NCBI GenBank assembly: GCA_016779505.1
Contig: JADHNM010000050.1
Span: 1 to 7,431 of the forward strand
Reading direction: 5' to 3'
DNA: 7,431 nt
DNA from: SAR86 cluster bacterium
GTDB taxonomy: Bacteria; Pseudomonadota; Gammaproteobacteria; Magnimaribacterales; D2472
Shown piece by piece: positions 1 through 5,888 of this stretch. Each line of letters opens with the position of its first letter. Positions within the stretch are counted from its first letter, which is position 1. The notes beneath the pieces are model-generated. The model had not been told where the DNA came from. It ran no database searches and saw only the letters and a list, made by a program, of their open reading frames with translations. The translations under genes and the position numbers were made by a program.

Positions 1-304
1 GGGATTTATAAATGCTATTTTTGCAGATAGCTTTGATGATATTTCTATCATTCCTACTTTTGTTCTCACACCTTTGATTTATTTAGGCGGTGTATTTTAT
101 TCAATTAACATACTTCCCGATATTTGGAGAAATATCTCTATGGCAAATCCAATGCTTTATGTTGTAAATACCTTCAGAGAGGGAATGCTAGGGGTTAGCG
201 ATGTATCTATTCCATTTGCATTGGCGATGATTGTTTTTTTTATAGCTGTCCTCACCTCCGCATGTTTAATTCTTTTGCATAAAGGGGTTGGAACTCGTCA
301 GTGA
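1..304 (+). CDS. yadH: YadH-like ABC-2 type exporter permease, C-terminal part (5' end off window)
   Basis: This is the last 100 residues of an inner-membrane ABC-2 permease; the frame is open from base 2 and the start lies left of the window. The visible stretch FDDISIIPTFVLTPL, followed by YLGGVFYSI and later NPMLYVVNTFREG and LGVSDVS, closely matches the C-terminal region of E. coli YadH (about 256 residues) as I recall it. Hydrophobic helices cover roughly visible residues 15-32 and 70-92, and the chain ends in a short basic tail. Such permeases pair with a separate ATPase (YadG in E. coli), expected just upstream. The exported substrate is unknown. The stop TGA at 302-304 overlaps the GTG start of queF, so the two are probably co-transcribed and translationally coupled. 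The family call is firm; the yadH symbol is by similarity only. Confidence 0.88.
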   Translation, partial: GFINAIFADSFDDISIIPTFVLTPLIYLGGVFYSINILPDIWRNISMANPMLYVVNTFREGMLGVSDVSIPFALAMIVFFIAVLTSACLILLHKGVGTRQ

Positions 305-1032
305 AGATTAAATATCTAGGAAATCAATCCACGCCAAAACTAGATTCTTATTCCCCAGATTTTCTAGACTCTATACCCAGAAACAATCAGCATTTAAATG
401 AATTTTTTGGCTTAGATTATTGGAATGCATATGAATTTTCATATCTAAATTCTAGGAATCTTCCCGTGATCGAAGCATTAGAAATTAAAATTTCAATGCA
501 CTCTGTGCTTACAGTTGAATCTAAGTCTTTTAAACTTTATTTGGCATCATTTTATAATAAAAAATTTTCTAAGCCCGCTAATGCATATAAGTTAATTGAA
601 AAAGATTTAACTAAAATTTTAGGTTCCTCGGTTTCAGTTCGAAAACTGAATAGATTCGATGGTGCGCCGATTTCAAACCTTATTTCAAAATTTAAAAATA
701 AAGTGCCAAAAAATAAGGTTACGTGCTTTCAAGGTTTTAGATCTATATGTCCTGTGACATCTCAGCCGGACTGGGGTAATGTATATATCCATTCTGCCTC
801 TGACTCAATAGACTCAAAAAAGTTAATTAAATTGTTAAAATCATACAGAAATAAAGGTGATTTTCATGAAGCCTGCATTGAATCTATTTTCATATCATTA
901 AGAAATGATTTTAAAATTGATGATTTAACGGTGTATGGAAAATTTTTAAGAAGAGGTGGTATTGATATCAACCCAATACGATCTACTTCAAAAAAACTGA
1001 TATTTAAGAATTTTAGAGACTTTAGCCAGTAA
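301..1032 (+). CDS. queF: NADPH-dependent 7-cyano-7-deazaguanine (preQ0) reductase QueF, long form
   Basis: QueF reduces the nitrile of preQ0 to the amine of preQ1 in the cytoplasm, a step in making queuosine for tRNA wobble position 34. The 243-residue product carries the family motif ESKSFK (73-78), the catalytic nucleophile Cys150 within SICPVTSQPDWG, the proton donor Asp157, the His189-Glu190 pair in FHEACIE, and the C-terminal RRGGIDINP signature (217-225). These align with E. coli QueF Cys190, Asp197, His229 and Glu230. The two-domain architecture matches the E. coli-type enzyme, but the protein is about 40 residues shorter than the 282-residue E. coli one, mostly in the linker between the ESKSFK half and the cysteine half. 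The start is GTG at 301, inside the yadH stop (GTGA overlap). An AAAGGGG stretch at 281-287 is a distant possible ribosome site. All key residues are present, so it should be active. Confidence 0.95.
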   Translation: MKIKYLGNQSTPKLDSYSPDFLDSIPRNNQHLNEFFGLDYWNAYEFSYLNSRNLPVIEALEIKISMHSVLTVESKSFKLYLASFYNKKFSKPANAYKLIEKDLTKILGSSVSVRKLNRFDGAPISNLISKFKNKVPKNKVTCFQGFRSICPVTSQPDWGNVYIHSASDSIDSKKLIKLLKSYRNKGDFHEACIESIFISLRNDFKIDDLTVYGKFLRRGGIDINPIRSTSKKLIFKNFRDFSQ

Positions 1033-1036
1033 TTAT

Positions 1037-1696
1037 CTAATGCAATAAACTTAAGATCTTGTTTCTCACTTCTTCTTCTATTTGCATATGTCCTTTGATA
1101 TTTGGATGGATGCCATCTGCCTGCATAAGACTTAATGAGACCATTTCCTTTATTGAGCCTTGCACAAGGGTTAAATTATATTGATTCGCTAAATCTACAT
1201 ACATATTTTTAAAATTATCTGTGTATCTTGCTCCATAATTAGGAGGAAGCTCCACTCCAATTAGCGCGACTTGGGATCCTCCATCAAGTGACATTCTTAT
1301 CATCTCATCTAAATTTCTTTTTATTACTTGCTTGATAGACATTCCTCTCAAGCCGTCATTTCCACCAAGCTCTAAGATTACTAATTTTGGTTTATGCTCT
1401 TTCAATAATTTGGGGAGTCTGTATAGACCTCCAGATGTGGTATCGCCACTGATACCAGCATTTATAATTTTTATATTCATGCCCATTGAATTTAAGTTAT
1501 TTTCAAGGATAGATGGCCAAGACTCTTGAATTTTTACTCCATAACCAGCGCTTAAACTATCTCCTAAAACAACTGCAACATATTCATTTTTATTGAATTG
1601 AGCAGATGAATTTACTGACGAAGAAAGTGCCAGTAGAATACCTAAAAGCAAACCCAAGGATACTTTGAGCAATTTAATTTTAGAAGTTAAGAACAT
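1037..1696 (-). CDS. tesA: TesA-type SGNH hydrolase: periplasmic acyl-CoA thioesterase I / lysophospholipase L1 / arylesterase
   Basis: This is a secreted GDSL/SGNH esterase; the family hydrolyses acyl thioesters, lysophospholipids and aryl esters. With the ATG at 1696 the product is 219 residues. It starts with a signal peptide (basic KIKLLK, hydrophobic LGLLLGILLAL, likely cleavage after residue 32, SSA). Block I GDSLSAGYG gives Ser47; block II SGDTTSGG gives oxyanion Gly84; block III ELGGNDGLRG gives Asn113; block V DGIHP gives Asp194 and His197. All catalytic residues are present. The frame stays open to an ATG at 1807, but that adds 37 residues ahead of the signal peptide and runs deep into ybbA, so I reject it. 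TTG at 1672 would also leave a signal peptide and cut the overlap with ybbA. No Shine-Dalgarno precedes either start. The tesA-ybbA-ybbP neighbourhood supports the call. Its stop is 4 bases from that of convergent queF. Confidence 0.93.
   Translation of the reverse strand: MFLTSKIKLLKVSLGLLLGILLALSSSVNSSAQFNKNEYVAVVLGDSLSAGYGVKIQESWPSILENNLNSMGMNIKIINAGISGDTTSGGLYRLPKLLKEHKPKLVILELGGNDGLRGMSIKQVIKRNLDEMIRMSLDGGSQVALIGVELPPNYGARYTDNFKNMYVDLANQYNLTLVQGSIKEMVSLSLMQADGIHPNIKGHMQIEEEVRNKILSLLH
1611..1639 (+). promoter_or_regulatory. candidate sigma70-type promoter for ybbA-ybbP, inside tesA
   Basis: TTTACT (1611-1616) and TAGAAT (1634-1639) are separated by 17 bases and match the -35 and -10 consensus at 4/6 and 5/6 positions. 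Transcription would begin near 1646, leaving a leader of about 19 bases that holds the AAGGA site before the TTG start of ybbA. The elements lie inside the signal-peptide and early mature coding region of tesA on the opposite strand. Found by eye in AT-rich DNA, so chance is possible. Confidence 0.4.
1656..1660 (+). promoter_or_regulatory. Shine-Dalgarno site that fixes the TTG start of ybbA
   Basis: AAGGA lies 4 bases before the TTG at 1665, close but usable. The next in-frame ATG lies after the Walker A motif, so this site supports the TTG as the true ybbA start. It sits within the tesA signal-peptide coding region on the other strand. Confidence 0.55.
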
Positions 1697-2333
1697 CACA
1701 AAAGAAGTTAACAGTCCGGAGGGCCTTTTGACAATAGTTAAGGATATAAATTTATCGGTTGAACAAGGTAAACCAGTATCTTTGGTTGGGCCATCTGGCT
1801 CTGGCAAAACTACACTTTTAGCTATAATGGCTGGACTTGATTTGCCGACTGCTGGAACTGTTAGGTTGCTGGGCTCTCAAATTACAAGCCTTGATGAGGA
1901 TAAGAGAGCTCAAATTAGAGGCAAGGATGTTGGTTTTGTATTTCAATCTTTTCATTTAATGCCAAGATTGACTGCTCTAGACAACGTCATGTTACCGCTT
2001 GAAATTTCAGGAGATCCTCAATCAATAGATAAAGCTTACGAGGCTCTAAAGCAAGTTGGACTCTCAAATAGGGCAAAGCACTTTGCGACTCAACTCAGTG
2101 GCGGTGAAAAGCAGCGAGTTGCTATAGCAAGATCCATTGTTAACAAGCCAAAAATCTTATTTGCTGATGAACCAACAGGTAATCTCGATAAAAAAAGCTC
2201 AAGCTCTATTACCGATCTTATATTTTCATTAAATGAACTCATCCAAACAACCTTAGTTCTAGTGACTCATGATTTATCTTTAGCAGAAAAATGTGATGAA
2301 GTTTATGAACTTTCAGAAGGACAATTATTGTGA
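1665..2333 (+). CDS. ybbA: YbbA-like ABC transporter ATPase (MacB/LolD-type)
   Basis: This cytoplasmic nucleotide-binding subunit powers the permease encoded next to it. The 222 residues contain all ABC motifs in order: Walker A GPSGSGKT (43-50 region), Q-loop FVFQSF with Gln94, signature LSGGEKQRVAIAR (from 144), Walker B ILFADEP with catalytic Glu169, D-loop TGNLDKK, and the H-loop His202 in LVTHD. Length and motif spacing fit the lipoprotein-release/macrolide-exporter subclass, and similarity to E. coli YbbA (for example VGFVFQSF and FADEPTGNLD) is high. The start is TTG at 1665, supported by AAGGA at 1656-1660. Its first 32 bases overlap the 5' end of divergent tesA, and its stop overlaps the GTG of ybbP, indicating a coupled operon. 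The transported or mechanically displaced substrate of YbbA-YbbP is not established. Confidence 0.95.
   Translation: MSNLILEVKNITKEVNSPEGLLTIVKDINLSVEQGKPVSLVGPSGSGKTTLLAIMAGLDLPTAGTVRLLGSQITSLDEDKRAQIRGKDVGFVFQSFHLMPRLTALDNVMLPLEISGDPQSIDKAYEALKQVGLSNRAKHFATQLSGGEKQRVAIARSIVNKPKILFADEPTGNLDKKSSSSITDLIFSLNELIQTTLVLVTHDLSLAEKCDEVYELSEGQLL
2317..2321 (+). promoter_or_regulatory. Shine-Dalgarno site for the GTG start of ybbP
   Basis: AAGGA, within AGAAGGA, lies 8 bases before the GTG at 2330, inside the last codons of ybbA. The good spacing supports the overlapping GTG as the start of ybbP. Confidence 0.6.
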
Positions 2334-4795
2334 TTAGAGGCCTTTTATATGGCTTAAAGAAATTTTGGTCTGAAGTTTTTAGTGGCGACTTATTAATATT
2401 ATTTTTATCAATTGTTTTAGCTGTTACATCGATCTCAAGTGTTGGATTTTTAGGTGACAGGCTTAAGTCCTCCATGCAAATGCAGGCTTCAAGTATTTTA
2501 GGTGCAGATCTTGTATTACGATCAGCATCTAAAATAGATTCAAAATATTTGGACTTAGCTGCAGCAAATGATCTTGATTCTGCTGAGATGTCTACATTTC
2601 TGAGTATGATAATAACAGAAGACGATAATCTGCTTACTTCTATTAAAGCTGTAACTGCATCATATCCATTAAGAGGTGAATTAAAGATTGTTAATTCTCA
2701 GGGAGCTAAAATTAAGCATTTTGGCTCACCCGAGCCTGGCAACATCTGGATTGAAAGAAAAGTATTGGAAACTTTAGAATTAATGGAGCTGGATAAGGTC
2801 TCTATTGGTAATAAAAATTTTATAGTTGAGGGCATTATTGAAGATTATCCTGACAGAAACTCTAGCTTTGTAGGTTTTTATCCGGTCGCGATTGTGAATA
2901 TAGATGATGTTGATGCAATGGGGGTGATTCAAACTGGGAGCAGAGTTGTTTATAGAAACCTTTTTTCAGGCACTCAAGACAACCTTGAGCGTTTTGAAAA
3001 GTTGTTAGAAGAAATACCTGCCAATATAAGAGTTCAAAATGCATTAGACGTGGGAGATAATCTTGGAGAAGATATAGCTAATTCAACAACCTTTTTTAAC
3101 TTAGCTAGTCTTTTCACTATTATTATTTCTGTTATTGCATCCATGATGGCGGTTAGACGCTATGCAAGCAGAAACCTTCTTCATACTTCATTAATGAAAG
3201 TCTTTGGAGCTTCTAAGTTATTTATTTTAGGGCACCAAATTATGCAGCTAACTTTGGTAGCTATTTTTGCTTCGTCACTAGGATTGATTTTTGGTTATGG
3301 GCTACAGCATCTTTTGCTTTCTACTTTACAAGGAATTATTAATGCTGATTTACCGCCGCCATCATCTCGACCTGTAATTCTTGGCTTCATTACAGCTGCT
3401 TTTGTGATATTTGCAACAGCATCTCCCTATATAAAAATCCTAAGTGAAACTGAGCCTATCAGAATTTTAAGGAATGACTTTAATATCAAGCTATCGAGCA
3501 ACCTCATGATTTATCTAGTTGCTTTTTTTACAATGTTTGGATTTCTAGGTGCTTTATTTCAAGACATTAAACTAATTATATACATAGTTATTTCATTGAT
3601 CTTAGTCACTGCCTCTTTATATTTAATAGGTAGGCTGTTGATTTATGGGCTTTCCCGCGTGAAATTTTCTTATGGAACAGGTTGGAAATTAGGTCTAAAA
3701 AATATAGTTCAGCGAGGAAATGATAGTATTTTACAAGTAATTATATTTGGGCTTTCACTTTTATTTCTTGTGGTACTTGCGGAAACAAGAACGGATTTGG
3801 TTGATTCATGGACCGAAACCCTAGATGAAGATACGCCAAACTATTTTTTGTTTAATATTCAGGAATACAACCTAGATCCCATATCCAATTACTTCAAAGA
3901 CCAAGGAACTATCGTGCCAGATTTTACTCCTTTAATTCGAGGTAGGCTTTTATCGGCAGCTCGACCTGGATCTGATGATGTCAATTTCGATAATCTTATG
4001 GAGCGGGAGGCAAATTTAACTTGGCGGAATCAATTACCCCTAAGTAATTCACTGGTAGAGGGCGAATGGTGGACTAACGGTAATGAAGTTGCGGAAGTCT
4101 CAATTGATCGAGAGATTGCAGAATCAATGAATCTTAAGATTGGTGATGAGCTCACTTTTTCAGCTGGAGGAAAAACATTTAGTGTTACTGTATCTAGCTT
4201 TAGAGAAATTGAATGGCAAAGCTTTTCTCCAAATTTCTTTTTTATTCTTTCTCCTGCAGCAGGAAGAGAGTTGCCTAATTCATACATTACGAGCATCAAT
4301 CTAGAAAACTCACAAAAGTTTATGAATAACTTTACTAATCGTTTCCCTACAATCACCAGTGTTAATTTAGAGGCAATTATTGAGCAAGGTAAAAGCTCGC
4401 TAGCAAGCGCCTCATTGGCCGTGCAATATATATTCTTCCTTACGTTTATAGCAGGAATCCTAGCTTTGATTGCTTCTGTATATTCAAACAGAGATCAGCG
4501 AACCAAAGAAACAGCAATTATGCATGCCATTGGAGCTAGTAGAGCCCTAATTTTTAAATCAGCAGCATCAGAGTTTTTGATTTTGGGTCTATTATCTGCA
4601 ACAACAGCAATCATATTCTCTATAGCTCTATCATCTGTAATTTTTATTCAATTTCTAGACCTGATTTATTCACCAAATTTATTAATTCTTGGATTGAGTT
4701 ATTTGTTTGGTATTGGTTTTATATTTATTGCAGGCGTTATTTCAATTAGAAAGAGTATTTATGCCTCGCCAATGATCACTTTGAGAGATTCTTAG
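2330..4795 (+). CDS. ybbP: YbbP-like ABC transporter permease (duplicated FtsX/MacB superfamily)
   Basis: This 821-residue inner-membrane protein is the partner of the YbbA ATPase; E. coli YbbP is of similar length (about 804). I see about ten membrane helices: 21-41, 255-275, 304-328, 347-368, 392-411, 415-438, 466-485, 697-718, 745-773 and 785-806. Two large periplasmic domains lie at about 42-254 and 487-696. This is the duplicated FtsX layout typical of the family. FtsX-type coupling motifs appear in both halves: LMKVFGASKLFILGHQ (288-303) and AIMHAIGASRALIFKS (729-744). The family is thought to transmit force across the membrane rather than pump small molecules; the YbbP substrate is unknown, though linkage to tesA suggests an envelope or lipid role (inference). 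The start is GTG at 2330, overlapping the ybbA stop as GTGA and preceded by AAGGA. No frameshift or lesion is seen. Confidence 0.93.
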   Translation: MIRGLLYGLKKFWSEVFSGDLLILFLSIVLAVTSISSVGFLGDRLKSSMQMQASSILGADLVLRSASKIDSKYLDLAAANDLDSAEMSTFLSMIITEDDNLLTSIKAVTASYPLRGELKIVNSQGAKIKHFGSPEPGNIWIERKVLETLELMELDKVSIGNKNFIVEGIIEDYPDRNSSFVGFYPVAIVNIDDVDAMGVIQTGSRVVYRNLFSGTQDNLERFEKLLEEIPANIRVQNALDVGDNLGEDIANSTTFFNLASLFTIIISVIASMMAVRRYASRNLLHTSLMKVFGASKLFILGHQIMQLTLVAIFASSLGLIFGYGLQHLLLSTLQGIINADLPPPSSRPVILGFITAAFVIFATASPYIKILSETEPIRILRNDFNIKLSSNLMIYLVAFFTMFGFLGALFQDIKLIIYIVISLILVTASLYLIGRLLIYGLSRVKFSYGTGWKLGLKNIVQRGNDSILQVIIFGLSLLFLVVLAETRTDLVDSWTETLDEDTPNYFLFNIQEYNLDPISNYFKDQGTIVPDFTPLIRGRLLSAARPGSDDVNFDNLMEREANLTWRNQLPLSNSLVEGEWWTNGNEVAEVSIDREIAESMNLKIGDELTFSAGGKTFSVTVSSFREIEWQSFSPNFFFILSPAAGRELPNSYITSINLENSQKFMNNFTNRFPTITSVNLEAIIEQGKSSLASASLAVQYIFFLTFIAGILALIASVYSNRDQRTKETAIMHAIGASRALIFKSAASEFLILGLLSATTAIIFSIALSSVIFIQFLDLIYSPNLLILGLSYLFGIGFIFIAGVISIRKSIYASPMITLRDS

Positions 4796-4829
4796 ATTTA
4801 GTTAATGTAAAATGCCTTACCTAACAGCA

Positions 4830-4919
4830 GGAGAGATGGCAGAGTGGTCGATTGCGCTACCTTGGAAAGGTAGTAACTGGGCAACTGGTTCCGGGGTTCG
4901 AATCCCCGTCTCTCCGCCA
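4830..4919 (+). tRNA. serX: tRNA-Ser, anticodon GGA
   Basis: A complete class II tRNA with encoded CCA. The acceptor stem GGAGAGA (4830-4836) pairs with TCTCTCC (4909-4915), followed by discriminator G4916 and CCA 4917-4919. The anticodon stem CTACC/GGTAG encloses loop TTGGAAA, with anticodon GGA at 4864-4866 (reads UCC and UCU). A long variable arm (AACTGG, GCAA, CTGGTT, with two G-U pairs) is typical of serine tRNAs. The T arm CGGGG-TTCGAAT-CCCCG is perfect. It starts 34 bases after the ybbP stop. A -10-like TAAAAT lies at 4808-4813, but no convincing -35 is correctly spaced, so it may share the ybbP transcript. The letter in the gene symbol is uncertain. Confidence 0.97.
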
Positions 4920-4944
4920 ATGCTTTTAAATTCATATTTTTGAA

Positions 4945-4960
4945 GTGACAAATTTATCAC
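4945..4960. promoter_or_regulatory. candidate operator: 16-bp near-perfect palindrome GTGA-N8-TCAC
   Basis: GTGACAAATTTATCAC is symmetric at all but one base pair of positions (5 and 12). Weaker outer arms, TGAA at 4941-4944 and TTCA at 4962-4965, continue the symmetry with one extra G. It lies in the only real intergenic gap of the window, 48 bases before the ATG of a MarR-type regulator, and covers the putative -35. MarR proteins commonly bind palindromes of this size at their own promoters, so autoregulation is a reasonable inference. The 8-base spacing differs from CRP sites (6) and FNR sites. Confidence 0.45.
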
Positions 4961-4973
4961 GTTCATTTAAAGT
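4945..4973 (+). promoter_or_regulatory. candidate sigma70-type promoter for the marR-like/MASE1-like operon
   Basis: GTGACA (4945-4950, 5/6 to consensus) and TAAAGT (4968-4973, 4/6) are separated by 17 bases. Transcription would start near 4980, giving a leader of about 29 A/T-rich bases with no Shine-Dalgarno. The -35 is the left arm of the palindrome at 4945-4960, so a protein bound there would block the promoter. Found by eye. Confidence 0.35.
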
Positions 4974-5008
4974 TATTACATTGAATCAATTAAGATATTA
5001 AATTTTTT

Positions 5009-5299
5009 ATGAAAGAATTTTATAAAAACATTGGCGATGCATTGGCCATGCTTGATGGCTTGGAGCAAGATTTAAATATAAGGCATTTTACTCCAAATGA
5101 ATTAAAAGTCTTTTACACAATCATTATTCGTGCTGCCTATAATGAACATGGCTCCAATATTACAGATATAGTTGAAAATTCCGGAATGTCTCGTTCAACC
5201 GTATATAAAACTCTAAAAAAATTATCCACAGAAGGCATTATTCAATTACATCAATCTGAAGAAGATGGTCGTGAATCTTTAGTTGTATTAAATAGCTAA
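5009..5299 (+). CDS. small MarR-type winged-helix transcriptional regulator
   Basis: A 96-residue cytoplasmic DNA-binding protein of the winged helix-turn-helix class. The N-terminal half (1-45) is helical and could provide the dimer interface. The helix-turn-helix spans about 50-72, NITDIVENSGMSRSTVYKTL, with SRSTVYKTLKKL as recognition helix, followed by STEGII and a wing with the charged tip EEDGRES (84-90), as in MarR proteins. It is shorter than typical MarR members (about 140 residues) because the C-terminal dimerisation helices are missing. The start is ATG at 5009 with no ribosome site, only an A/T-rich leader. It is followed after 19 bases by the MASE1-like membrane gene, so they probably form an operon. 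A palindrome just upstream may be its operator. Fold confident; ligand and targets unknown. Confidence 0.8.
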   Translation: MKEFYKNIGDALAMLDGLEQDLNIRHFTPNELKVFYTIIIRAAYNEHGSNITDIVENSGMSRSTVYKTLKKLSTEGIIQLHQSEEDGRESLVVLNS

Positions 5300-5318
5300 G
5301 AAAACAAAAACCTCCTTA

Positions 5319-5888
5319 GTGAAAAACTTTCTTACACTTTCTGTTACCAGCTTTGTATTTTCAACAGTGCTATGGGTGCTGTGGCACTTTGTTGATACGC
5401 ATGTACTATTTTTAGCAGGCAAGGGCGGTTTTTTCTATTTACCTCATGCTGCAAGGGTTTTATGTGTTGTTTATTTTGGTTATAAAGCTATCCCAGGTCT
5501 ATATCTTGGTGAGCTGGTAGGGCCTTATGCTCTTGATCCTGGTATATATTCTTTTTCATTATTTATACCAAGCTTGATCAGCGTTATGTCAGTTCCCTTT
5601 GCCTTAACTATGCTGAATTCACTAGGTCTTACTTTAGGGCACACAAGGTCGAGCCCACTGAATAGAAGAAATTACAAACACATTCTTTTGATTACTTTTA
5701 TATCAGCTGGTTTTAATGCACTTCTTGTAAATTTATATATGAGTAGAAATAATTTAAGTTTCCCAAATGCTATGACTGACATTGAGCAAGTTTATAGATT
5801 TTTTGTAGGAGATTTTTTAGGAACAGTAGTCGTTTTTATATTACTAGCCATGCTTTTGATACCAGTGTTAAGACAGGCAAGAAACTAA
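5319..5888 (+). CDS. five-helix membrane protein resembling a stand-alone, shortened MASE1 sensor domain
   Basis: A 189-residue integral inner-membrane protein with helices at about 5-24, 42-66, 77-100, 120-140 and 160-184. Two stretches resemble MASE1: YLPHAARVLCVVYFGYKAIP running into GLYLGEL (40-66), like the family's P-x-A...G...PG-hhLG pattern, and RFFVGDFLGTVVV (160-172), like its GDxxG block near the end. MASE1 usually has about eight helices and is fused to a histidine kinase, GGDEF or EAL output domain; here nothing follows the last helix except LRQARN. The start is GTG at 5319, the first possible start after an in-frame stop at 5289-5291; no Shine-Dalgarno precedes it. The stop overlaps that of the convergent DUF885 gene. 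The membrane call is sure; the MASE1 assignment is by recalled pattern only and the function is unknown. Confidence 0.75.
   Translation: MKNFLTLSVTSFVFSTVLWVLWHFVDTHVLFLAGKGGFFYLPHAARVLCVVYFGYKAIPGLYLGELVGPYALDPGIYSFSLFIPSLISVMSVPFALTMLNSLGLTLGHTRSSPLNRRNYKHILLITFISAGFNALLVNLYMSRNNLSFPNAMTDIEQVYRFFVGDFLGTVVVFILLAMLLIPVLRQARN

Noticed and set aside
1697..1807. N-terminal extension of tesA to an upstream ATG at 1807
   Set aside because: It would place 37 residues, including polar and proline-rich sequence, ahead of a good signal peptide. The bases encode the start of ybbA through Walker A on the other strand.
2239..2475. Minus-strand open frame across the ybbA/ybbP junction
   Set aside because: It is antisense to two well-supported genes and has no domain or start signal.
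4251..4263. Inverted repeat TCCTGCAGCAGGA as a possible hairpin
   Set aside because: The arms meet around a single base, so no stable RNA loop can form. It is explained by ybbP codons and has no following T-run.
4030..4356. Open frame of 108 codons on the minus strand
   Set aside because: It lies wholly inside ybbP, shows no recognisable motif, and its composition follows from the opposite-strand codons.
4781..4813. Dedicated promoter for tRNA-Ser (TTGAGA at 4781, TAAAAT at 4808)
   Set aside because: The spacer is 21 bases, well beyond the usual 16-18. The -10 alone is not enough in AT-rich DNA.
4945..4960. CRP or FNR binding site
   Set aside because: The half-sites GTGA and TCAC are 8 bases apart instead of the 6 expected for CRP, and the TTGAT-N4-ATCAA pattern of FNR is absent.
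4830..5008. tRNA-Ser as an integration site of a mobile element
   Set aside because: No integrase and no repeat of the tRNA 3' end appear in the window, and the following genes share the local composition.
5294..5318. Minus-strand TAAGGAGGT as a ribosome site for an antisense gene
   Set aside because: The only nearby start, a TTG at 5307-5305, reaches a stop after three codons, so nothing is encoded.
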